A stretch of 6,724 nucleotides of DNA, taken from assembly GCA_002291985.1 (NCBI GenBank), contig DBBB01000052.1:1-6724 (forward strand). Direction: 5' to 3'. Below the pieces are notes generated by a model that had not been told where the DNA came from, did no database searches, and was given only the letters and a program-made list of their open reading frames with translations. The stretch is from Firmicutes bacterium UBA995. GTDB taxonomy: Bacteria; Bacillota; Sulfobacillia; UBA995. How positions within the stretch are numbered: the first letter of the stretch is position 1; each line of letters begins with the position of its first letter. The translations under genes and the position numbers were made by a program. Of the stretch, positions 1 through 5,294 are shown piece after piece.

Positions 1-3
1 GAA

Positions 4-1062
4 ATGACGCGCGTGTGGCACGTACATCCCGAGCAGCCCGACCGCGCGGTACTGGTGGAAGCCGCAAGGATCTTGCGCCGGGGAGGGCTGGTCGCCTTTC
101 CCACCGAGACGGTGTACGGGCTGGGGGCCGACGCCACGAGTTCCCGGGCCGTCCAGGGTATTTTCCGGGCGAAGGGACGCCCTCCCGATAACCCGCTCAT
201 CGTCCACTTCGCCGGCGCCCGGGACTTGCCTTCCTTGCCTCCTGCGGGCGGCCGGCTGGCCGCGGCGTTCTGGCCCGGTCCCTTGACCCTGGTCGTCCCC
301 CGGATGTCCGCCCGGGCGGGCGACACCGCCCTTGCGCCCGAGGTTTCATGCGGGTTGGATACGGTGGCCGTCCGCGTGCCCGACCACCCGGTGGCCAGGA
401 CCCTGATCGAGCAAGCCGGTGTGCCCCTGGCCGCTCCCAGCGCCAACCTGTCGGGGAGACCCAGCCCCACCACCGCCGACCACGTGCTCGCCGACCTGGA
501 TGGCCGGATTGACGCCGTGGTCGATGCCGGCCCTACCCGGGTGGGTCTCGAATCCACCGTCGTCGATCTCACGGTGGATCCTCCCGCCCTGTTGCGGCCG
601 GGGGGCATATCTCTTGAAGAACTGCGGCGAGTGCTGCCGCGGACATGCGTGGCAGAGCCCGCTTCCGGACCGGCTCGCTCGCCCGGGATTCGCCATCGCC
701 ACTATGCGCCGCGCGCCCGGCTGGTGCTGGTAGAAGGCGCTGACAGGAACGCCCCTGCCGAACTGAAGCGACTCGTGCGGCGATTGCGCGGCGCCGGTCT
801 CCGGGTGGGCGCCTTGCTCACTGCCGATCTTGCCCGCATCGATCTCGGCGCCGATCTGGTGAAGTCGATGGGCTCCAGGACAGACCTCGAAGCCGTTGCC
901 ACAGGCCTGTACGCGGGGCTCCGGGCCGTGGATGAGGCGGGGGTGGACGTGATCCTGGTGGAGGGGGACTTCCCCGTCACGGGGATGGGACGTGCCATCC
1001 GGGATCGCCTGGCGAGGGCGGCCGAAGCGCTTCCTGGTTTGCCACCGAGATCTGGTGTATAG
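4..1062 (+). CDS. tsaC: Threonylcarbamoyl-AMP synthase, Sua5/YwlC type (tRNA t6A synthesis)
   Basis: The 352-residue protein should make threonylcarbamoyl-AMP from threonine, bicarbonate and ATP in the cytoplasm, the first step of t6A formation at A37 of ANN-decoding tRNAs. The YrdC/TsaC domain fills about residues 12-205: FPTETVYGLG (32-41), KGRPPDNPLIVH (57-68), WPGPLTLV (90-97), APSANLSGRPSPTT (144-157), ESTVVDLT (183-190) and LLRPGGI (196-202). A linker with SPGIRHRHYAP (226-236) leads into a C-terminal Sua5 domain (about 237-335), so this is the long two-domain Sua5 form, not the short TsaC form. ATG at 4 gives the usual N-terminus about 20 residues before the first helix. Its ribosome binding site lies outside the window, so a slightly earlier start cannot be excluded. 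The TAG stop at 1060-1062 abuts ywlE. Identification is firm. Confidence 0.96.
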   Translation: MTRVWHVHPEQPDRAVLVEAARILRRGGLVAFPTETVYGLGADATSSRAVQGIFRAKGRPPDNPLIVHFAGARDLPSLPPAGGRLAAAFWPGPLTLVVPRMSARAGDTALAPEVSCGLDTVAVRVPDHPVARTLIEQAGVPLAAPSANLSGRPSPTTADHVLADLDGRIDAVVDAGPTRVGLESTVVDLTVDPPALLRPGGISLEELRRVLPRTCVAEPASGPARSPGIRHRHYAPRARLVLVEGADRNAPAELKRLVRRLRGAGLRVGALLTADLARIDLGADLVKSMGSRTDLEAVATGLYAGLRAVDEAGVDVILVEGDFPVTGMGRAIRDRLARAAEALPGLPPRSGV

Positions 1063-1064
1063 TG

Positions 1065-1565
1065 ATGGCGATGGACACCCAGGGCCGGCCGTGTCCGAAA
1101 GTCTTACTGGTATGTACGGGCAATACCTGCCGTAGCCCGATGGCAGCCGCCCTGCTGGCTGCCCGGCTGGGGGGAGGTTGCCTGGTGCTCTCCGCCGGCA
1201 CGGCAGCGCGTGCGGGCGATCCCGCCGCTGACCCGGCGGTGCAAGTGATGGCCGAACGGGGACTGGACCTCAGCGGCCACCGGGCGCAGCCCATCTCCCG
1301 GGAACTGGTGGACCAGGCGGACCTGGTGCTGACCATGACCCGATCCCAGCGACAGATGGTGATCGACCTCGCTCCCGGCGCGGCCGACCGGGCGTTCACC
1401 CTCGTGGAATACGCCACGTGCCCCACGTGCCCGCCACCCGGCGAGGGACTGGATATCCCCGACCCGCTCGGCAAGGGGTTGGATGTCTATCAGGCCACTG
1501 CCGACCATCTGCAGCGGCTGGTCGAACGGGTTGCCGAGAGGCTGACGGGATGCGGCAGAACATGA
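1065..1565 (+). CDS. ywlE: Low-molecular-weight phosphatase, probable protein-arginine phosphatase (YwlE type)
   Basis: This 166-residue cytoplasmic phosphatase carries the P-loop CTGNTCRSP at about residues 17-25, with nucleophile Cys17 and Arg23, and a late DPLG motif with the general acid Asp133. The P-loop has Thr21 where classical LMW tyrosine phosphatases usually have Ile. In B. subtilis YwlE this Thr gives preference for phospho-arginine, so I infer it removes the marks made by McsB-type arginine kinases; no kinase is visible here. Between the EY(A) and DIPDP segments there is a short Pro/Cys-rich insertion (TCPTCPPPG) that makes a CxxC, which B. subtilis YwlE lacks as I recall it. The start is uncertain: GTG 1062, ATG 1065 and ATG 1071 are all in frame, none with a good Shine-Dalgarno, which suggests coupling to tsaC. 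ATG 1065 was chosen as the commoner codon. The last bases overlap rpiB. Confidence 0.93.
   Translation: MAMDTQGRPCPKVLLVCTGNTCRSPMAAALLAARLGGGCLVLSAGTAARAGDPAADPAVQVMAERGLDLSGHRAQPISRELVDQADLVLTMTRSQRQMVIDLAPGAADRAFTLVEYATCPTCPPPGEGLDIPDPLGKGLDVYQATADHLQRLVERVAERLTGCGRT
1414..1432 (+). repeat. 9-bp tandem duplication inside ywlE
   Basis: CACGTGCCC occurs twice back to back (1415-1423 and 1424-1432), with the preceding C also repeated in phase. It lies in frame and encodes Thr-Cys-Pro twice, producing the CxxC of the YwlE insertion. It looks like a slipped-strand duplication that kept the reading frame. Confidence 0.85.
1536..1541 (+). promoter_or_regulatory. Ribosome binding site deciding the rpiB start
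   Basis: GAGAGG lies 8 bases before ATG 1550 but 20 bases before the alternative ATG 1562. It therefore favours 1550, although 1562 forms an ATGA overlap with the ywlE stop and matches the usual protein N-terminus better. Confidence 0.5.
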
Positions 1566-2005
1566 GACTCGCCATCGCTTGCGATCACACAGGACTCGAC
1601 CTCAAACGGACGCTCATTGCCGCCTTCCCCGGTGAAACCTGGCAGGATCTGGGCACTTTCGAGACGGATGCGGTCGATTACCCGGACCTGGCGGTGGCCG
1701 TGGCCGAGACTGTCCGGCGGGGTGAAGTTGAGCTGGGAGTCCTGGTGTGCGGGACCGGCGCGGGCATGGCCATGGCTGCCAACAAGGTGCCGGGCATCCG
1801 CGCGGCGGTGGCGCACGATACCTTCACTGCCCGCCTGGCCCGGGAACACAACGCCGCCAACGTGTTGGCGCTGGGCGCGCGGGTCATCGGCAGCGGCCTG
1901 GCGGTGGAAGTGGTCCGCACCTGGCTCGCCTCCACCCCCCAGGCCGGAAGGCACCAGCGCCGCGTGGCCAAGCTGTCGGCCATAGAGGAGCGATATCGTC
2001 GTTGA
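1550..2005 (+). CDS. rpiB: Ribose-5-phosphate isomerase B
   Basis: It interconverts ribose 5-phosphate and ribulose 5-phosphate in the non-oxidative pentose phosphate pathway (RpiB/LacAB family, cytoplasmic). Numbered from ATG 1562, the visible motifs are AIACDH (Asp8, His9, phosphosugar binding), VDYPD (38-42), LVCGTGAGM with the catalytic base Cys63, AANKVPGIRAA (72-82), REHNAANVLALGARVIG with His96, and the C-terminal GRHQRRV. Length is 147 residues from 1562 or 151 from 1550, and the family is about 145-150. ATG 1550 has the better-spaced Shine-Dalgarno. ATG 1562 gives MRLAIACDH, the typical N-terminus, and overlaps the ywlE TGA. Both starts imply coupling to ywlE. The usual CGTGIG reads CGTGAG here, a mild substitution. 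LacA/LacB isomerases share the fold, but no lac or galactose gene is nearby. Confidence 0.95.
   Translation: MRQNMRLAIACDHTGLDLKRTLIAAFPGETWQDLGTFETDAVDYPDLAVAVAETVRRGEVELGVLVCGTGAGMAMAANKVPGIRAAVAHDTFTARLAREHNAANVLALGARVIGSGLAVEVVRTWLASTPQAGRHQRRVAKLSAIEERYRR
1985..1990 (+). promoter_or_regulatory. Ribosome binding site for the TTG start of comEB
   Basis: GAGGAG lies within the last codons of rpiB, 11 bases before TTG 2002. No ATG or GTG gives the full deaminase N-terminus, so this site supports the TTG. Confidence 0.6.
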
Positions 2006-2598
2006 GCCTTGTATCCCGTCCGAGCTGGGACGACTATTTTCTGGGAATCACCCGGGCGGTGGCCAGCCGTTCTACCTGTCTGCGCCGCCAGGTGGGGGCG
2101 ATCCTGGTACGCCACAAGCGGATCCTCACTACCGGCTATAACGGCGCCCCGGCAGGTCTCGAGCACTGCAGTCAGGCCGGATGCATGCGGGAACAGATGG
2201 CCATACCCTCCGGGGAACGCCATGACCTGTGCCGAGGGCTGCACGCGGAGCAAAACGCGCTGGTTCAAGCGGCGCTGCACGGGATCGGCGTTCAGGGGGC
2301 GACGCTCTATTGCACGTCCGCGCCTTGCATGATCTGCGCCAAGATGCTGATCAACGCCGGCGTCAGCAAGGTAGTGTTCGCCGACTCCTACCCCGATCGG
2401 TCTGCCCATCGGCTGTTAGAGGAAGCAGGCGTGGAACTGGTGAAAGGAGAGGGCGGTATTGAGTACGGTCAACACGCGGACCATAGCTCTGCCGCAGCTC
2501 AACCGGCTGGAACCGACCCTGGAGGGCACGGCGCTCAAGTTGATGGAGGAAGCCGGGGAACTGGCGAAGACCATCCTGGCCCTCAGGGGGGAGAATGA
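2002..2598 (+). CDS. comEB: ComEB-type deoxycytidylate (dCMP) deaminase with a readthrough tail
   Basis: This zinc enzyme should convert dCMP to dUMP, feeding thymidylate synthesis. From TTG 2002 the protein begins MSLVSRPSWDDYF, like other ComEB proteins. It shows RSTCLRRQVGAILV (23-36), TGYNGAPAG (44-52), a Cys/His region (HC 55-56, C61, H74, C77), the zinc and proton-shuttle motif HAEQNA (His81, Glu83) and APCMIC (Cys109, Cys112). Homology plausibly ends near VELVKGE at about residue 150. The frame then stays open for about 45 more low-complexity residues, rich in Gly, Ala and Pro, and stops at 2596-2598, inside the next gene. That tail looks like accidental readthrough, not a domain. TTG 2002-2004 overlaps the rpiB TGA (2003-2005). 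Function is firm; the 3' end is doubtful. Confidence 0.9.
   Translation: MSLVSRPSWDDYFLGITRAVASRSTCLRRQVGAILVRHKRILTTGYNGAPAGLEHCSQAGCMREQMAIPSGERHDLCRGLHAEQNALVQAALHGIGVQGATLYCTSAPCMICAKMLINAGVSKVVFADSYPDRSAHRLLEEAGVELVKGEGGIEYGQHADHSSAAAQPAGTDPGGHGAQVDGGSRGTGEDHPGPQGGE
2443..2452 (+). promoter_or_regulatory. Strong ribosome binding site for the MazG-like gene
   Basis: AAAGGAGAGG ends 6 bases before TTG 2459, and its GGAG core is 9 bases away. It lies inside the comEB frame and makes the TTG start convincing. Confidence 0.7.
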
Positions 2599-2770
2599 GC
2601 AGGGGCCGGCCCTGACGCGGGTTGCGCTTGACCTCCTGGACGTCGCCCAGACCGCCATCACCATGATGTACGTCCTCGAGGAACAATACGGAGTGGACAC
2701 GGCGGGAGTCCTCGAGCAGCACCTGGCGAAGCTCCTCGCCAAGGGCTACCTGAGCCTCGGCCCGGGATGA
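2459..2770 (+). CDS. MazG-like all-alpha NTP pyrophosphohydrolase family protein
   Basis: This small protein (103 residues) resembles MazG-like nucleotide pyrophosphohydrolases, helical enzymes that cleave (d)NTPs to the monophosphate and pyrophosphate using Mg2+ bound by acidic residues. The first signature helix is LMEEAGELAKTI, with Glu30, Glu31 and Glu34 in the EExxE pattern. The second is ALDLLDVAQTAITMM, with Asp58 and Asp61; it reads DxxD where the family usually has ExxD. Start TTG 2459 has a strong Shine-Dalgarno. Its first 140 bases are also read in another frame as the tail of comEB. Pairing with dCMP deaminase suggests a role in deoxynucleotide pool cleaning, but this is inference. 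The substrate cannot be read from the sequence. The stop at 2768-2770 overlaps a possible ATG of wecA. Confidence 0.78.
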   Translation: MSTVNTRTIALPQLNRLEPTLEGTALKLMEEAGELAKTILALRGENEQGPALTRVALDLLDVAQTAITMMYVLEEQYGVDTAGVLEQHLAKLLAKGYLSLGPG

Positions 2771-2774
2771 GTCC

Positions 2775-2794
2775 GCTTGAACCCGGGTTCAAGC
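2775..2794. repeat. Perfect 20-bp palindrome upstream of wecA/tagO
   Basis: GCTTGAACCCGGGTTCAAGC is identical to its reverse complement over all 20 bases. It sits 4 bases after the MazG-like stop and about 62 bases before the preferred wecA start. It could be an operator for a dimeric regulator or a short mRNA hairpin. No T-run follows, so it is not a standard intrinsic terminator. If wecA started at ATG 2767 it would lie inside codons 3-10. Confidence 0.8.
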
Positions 2795-2839
2795 AGGTAA
2801 AGCTACGAGGCATGTCGAACGTGAAAGCGCATTTGGCTC

Positions 2840-2848
2840 GGAGGAGGG
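2840..2848 (+). promoter_or_regulatory. Strong ribosome binding site favouring wecA start TTG 2857
   Basis: GGAGGAGGG lies 8 bases before TTG 2857. The earlier in-frame starts lack a well-spaced site: ATG 2767 has none, and ATG 2812 has only ACGAGG one base away. Confidence 0.6.
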
Positions 2849-2856
2849 CCGCAGAC

Positions 2857-3897
2857 TTGCTGCCATACCTGATGGGTTTCCTCGCGGCAGCAGCGGTTGG
2901 CTTTGCCGTGACACCGGTCATCCGCCGGATAGCCATCCGCCTGAATGCCTTGGACCGACCTGTTCGCCGCAGCACTCACAAGCGCGCCGTCCCCCACCTG
3001 GGAGGGCTGGCGATCTACCTCGCGTTTGCCGCCGGGGCGGTGGTCACCTCCGGCGTCGGCAGCAGGGATGTGCGCGCCATCCTCTTCGGTGGGTTACTGG
3101 TGCTCGCCCTCGGTATGGTCGATGACTTCCACAACCTGCGACCGATCTGGAAATTCCTCGGCCAGGTGATCGCCGCCGGCATCGTGGTGGCGATGGGCGC
3201 GCAGATCCAGTTCGTCAGCCATCCCCTGACTGAGGGCATGATCTTTCTGGGGTCGTGGAGCATACCCGTGACCATGTTCTGGATTGTGGCGATGATGAAC
3301 GTGATGAATTTCACGGATGGCCTCGATGGGTTGGCGGCAGGCGTCGCCTCCATCGCTTCCCTGACCCTGTTCGTCGTGTCGTTGCGGGCCGGATACACTC
3401 CCACGGCGCTACTCATGGCCGTGTTGGCGGGAAGCACCCTGGGCTTCCTCCCTCACAACTTCAACCCGGCCAGGATCTTCATGGGCGATGCGGGTGCGCT
3501 CTTCCTCGGGTTCACCTTGGCGGTGCTGGCGATCGGCGGCACCGTCAAGCAGGCCACGACCATCGCCCTGGCCGTTCCGATGATAGCCCTCGGTCTCCCC
3601 ATCGTCGACACCGCGCTGGCCATCACCCGGCGGGTCGCCAATGGCCGGCCTTTCCACCAGGCCGATCGCGGGCACCTGCATCATCGGCTGATGGGTCTGG
3701 GACTCACTCAGCGGCAGACGGTTATCGTCCTGTACGGGGTCAGCGCGTGGTTGGGTTTGAGTGCCATCGTTGTGGCGGAAGCTCCCGGCCTTCCCGGTTT
3801 CGCCCTGGTATCCCTGGTCATCGCTGCCCTGTTCTACGGGTCGGTCAAGCTGGGCGCCCTACAGTCCGGCACGGAGAGCGAACACCATCGTGGCTGA
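2857..3897 (+). CDS. tagO: Undecaprenyl-phosphate GlcNAc-1-phosphate transferase (WecA/TagO family)
   Basis: This polytopic membrane enzyme should transfer GlcNAc-1-phosphate from UDP-GlcNAc to undecaprenyl phosphate at the inner membrane face, starting teichoic acid or other envelope glycans. From TTG 2857 it has 346 residues with about ten hydrophobic segments. Family motifs are visible: THKRAVPHLGGLAI (40-53), MVDDFHNL with Asp89/Asp90 for Mg2+, NFTDGLDGLAAG (151-162), FNPARIFMGDAG with Asp211, and RGHLHHRL with His273, His275 and His276. The last motif marks the polyprenyl GlcNAc-transferase branch and argues against MraY. ATG 2767 (ATGA overlap with the previous gene) and ATG 2812 are alternatives. 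TTG 2857 has the best Shine-Dalgarno and omits a K/R-rich leader that would fit poorly with the outward N-terminus of this family. The final 8 bases overlap wecB. Confidence 0.93.
   Translation: MLPYLMGFLAAAAVGFAVTPVIRRIAIRLNALDRPVRRSTHKRAVPHLGGLAIYLAFAAGAVVTSGVGSRDVRAILFGGLLVLALGMVDDFHNLRPIWKFLGQVIAAGIVVAMGAQIQFVSHPLTEGMIFLGSWSIPVTMFWIVAMMNVMNFTDGLDGLAAGVASIASLTLFVVSLRAGYTPTALLMAVLAGSTLGFLPHNFNPARIFMGDAGALFLGFTLAVLAIGGTVKQATTIALAVPMIALGLPIVDTALAITRRVANGRPFHQADRGHLHHRLMGLGLTQRQTVIVLYGVSAWLGLSAIVVAEAPGLPGFALVSLVIAALFYGSVKLGALQSGTESEHHRG
3873..3878 (+). promoter_or_regulatory. Ribosome binding site for the GTG start of wecB
   Basis: GGAGAG lies inside the end of wecA, 11 bases before GTG 3890, which begins the canonical epimerase N-terminus. 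Confidence 0.55.
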
Positions 3898-5095
3898 CCG
3901 CTTTCGGGTGCTGGTTGCCTTCGGTACGCGCCCGGAAGCGATCAAGATGGCTCCGGTAATCGGGGAACTTCGGGCCAGGGCCGACCGCTTCGAGACGGTA
4001 GTTGCAGTTACCGGACAACACCGCGCGATGTTGGACCAGGTGCTGGAACACTTCGGCATCGCGCCCGACCACGATCTGGACATCATGACCCCCCGGCAGT
4101 CCCTGACGGATATAGCCGTCCGCGGCCTGGCAGGCCTGGACAGCGTGCTGGAGCGAACCGCTCCCGACCTGGTGCTGGTCCACGGCGACGCCTCAACTTC
4201 TCTGCTAGGCAGCTTGTCGGCATTTCACCGCCGGATACCCGTGGGGCATGTCGAAGCCGGCCTCCGCAGCGGCCGCCGGTTCTCGCCCTTCCCCGAGGAG
4301 ATGTATCGCCGACTGGCCGATGCGCTGGCGGACATTCATTTTGCCCCCACCGGCGGGGCCCGCGCCAACCTCCTTCGCGAGGGAATCGATCCCCGGTCTG
4401 TACACGTTACCGGCAATACCGCCATCGATGCACTGCTTTGGACCGTGCGGCCCGACCATCGCTTCTCCGACCCGGATCTCCAGGCAGTCATGGCCGGCCC
4501 GGCGCGCCTGGTTGCCGTCGAGTGCCATCGCCGGGAGAACTGGGGCGAACCTCTCCACCGCATCTTCCAGGCCATCGCCGATCTGGCCGAAAGTCGGTGC
4601 GACCTCCGGATAGTGGTTTCCGTGCACCGAAATCCCGAGGTAAGCGAGGCGGCCATAAGGCGCCTGGCCGGACGATCGGGAGTGCTCTTGCGCGAACCTC
4701 TGCCGTACCGGGAATGGGCTAACCTGCTGGCTCGTGCCCACTTCGTCATCACCGACTCCGGAGGTCTGCAGGAGGAGGCGCCGGCACTGGGGGTGCCGGT
4801 CGTGCTGTGCCGGGAAGATACCGAGCGCCCGGAAGCGTTGGAGGCGGCTACGGTCAAGCTGGTCGGATCCGACCCGGGCGCCATCAAAACCCTGGCGACG
4901 ACGTTGCTCGACGATCCCCGGGAGCATGCCAGAATGGCCCGCGCGATCAATCCTTACGGTGACGGCCGGGCCGCGAGCCGCACCCTTGACGGCCTGGAGT
5001 ACTTCTTCGGGTTGCGCGCCCAACCACCACAGGAGTGGCGGCCAGCCTCTTGCACCGCCCCACCCGGGTCCAGCCCCCCGCCGTACCGCGGCTAG
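3890..5095 (+). CDS. wecB: UDP-N-acetylglucosamine 2-epimerase, non-hydrolysing (WecB/MnaA)
   Basis: It interconverts UDP-GlcNAc and UDP-ManNAc in the cytoplasm, supplying ManNAc for teichoic acid linkage units or similar polymers. From GTG 3890 it has 401 residues. Motifs in order: FGTRPEAIKMAPV (11-23), TGQHRAMLD (41-49), VHGD (Asp100), GHVEAGLRS (Glu122), FPEE (Glu136-137), TGNTAIDAL (174-182), CHRRENWGE (His213), VHRNP (245-249), ITDSGGLQEEAPALG (287-301, UDP binding), ERPEA (312-316) and NPYGDGRA (354-361). Asp100, Glu122, Glu136 and His213 correspond to the catalytic set Asp95, Glu117, Glu131 and His213 of E. coli WecB. The usual EExNRR reads EEMYRR here. Homology ends near residue 375. 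A tail of about 25 residues rich in Pro, Ser and Ala follows, making it longer than the usual 360-385. The start overlaps wecA by 8 bases, fitting a shared pathway. Confidence 0.95.
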   Translation: MADRFRVLVAFGTRPEAIKMAPVIGELRARADRFETVVAVTGQHRAMLDQVLEHFGIAPDHDLDIMTPRQSLTDIAVRGLAGLDSVLERTAPDLVLVHGDASTSLLGSLSAFHRRIPVGHVEAGLRSGRRFSPFPEEMYRRLADALADIHFAPTGGARANLLREGIDPRSVHVTGNTAIDALLWTVRPDHRFSDPDLQAVMAGPARLVAVECHRRENWGEPLHRIFQAIADLAESRCDLRIVVSVHRNPEVSEAAIRRLAGRSGVLLREPLPYREWANLLARAHFVITDSGGLQEEAPALGVPVVLCREDTERPEALEAATVKLVGSDPGAIKTLATTLLDDPREHARMARAINPYGDGRAASRTLDGLEYFFGLRAQPPQEWRPASCTAPPGSSPPPYRG

Positions 5096-5294
5096 CAGCA
5101 CTTGCCGCCATGGGCGGAATGGTTACCCTCGCCTCCGGATAGAAAAGACACCAACGGAAGGCGGGCAGCTCCTATCGTTCAGCAGGATTCGCCGCCCTGA
5201 ACAGGGAAAGCTCCCCCGCATCCGACAAACCGTGCCATCATAGGTTGGACGGGTTGCCGAGTTGTCTGGTCTTCCGCGGAAGGAAGATGGGGGC
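5096..5294 (+). other. Intergenic gap between wecB and mreB
   Basis: This 199-base gap holds no credible gene, no clear -35/-10 pair and no hairpin followed by a T-run. It contains small inverted repeats: CCGCC/GGCGG (5105-5109 and 5113-5117), GTTCAG/CTGAAC (5177-5182 and 5197-5202), and CCCTG/CAGGG (5195-5199 and 5202-5206). The last two share bases and could not form together. It is the largest gap in the window and the likeliest place for an mreB promoter, but I cannot identify one. Confidence 0.6.
5271..5282. repeat. 12-bp palindrome overlapping the mreB ribosome binding site
   Basis: CTTCCGCGGAAG is a perfect palindrome. Its right arm is part of the GGAAGGA Shine-Dalgarno (5278-5284) placed 10 bases before ATG 5295, so in mRNA the left arm could pair with the binding site. 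With a four-base loop the stem is only 4 bp, so any effect may be slight. Confidence 0.55.

Noticed and set aside
1747..2001. Upstream extension of the comEB frame inside rpiB
   Set aside because: The extension is antiphase to conserved RpiB and unlike any deaminase N-terminus; TTG 2002 with a GAGGAG site explains the gene.
1678..2409. 243-codon open frame on the - strand opposite rpiB and comEB
   Set aside because: It spans two well-supported genes in antisense and has no family resemblance.
4205..5101. 298-codon open frame on the - strand opposite wecB
   Set aside because: It mirrors the third-position bias of wecB; no domain or proper ribosome binding site is visible.
5105..5117. CCGCC-ATG-GGCGG hairpin after wecB as an intrinsic terminator
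   Set aside because: The stem is only 5 bp and no T-run follows, so termination is not supported.
5195..5206. CCCTGAACAGGG inverted repeat as a regulatory hairpin
   Set aside because: The two-base loop is too tight for a stable stem, and it competes with the neighbouring GTTCAG/CTGAAC pair; no further support.
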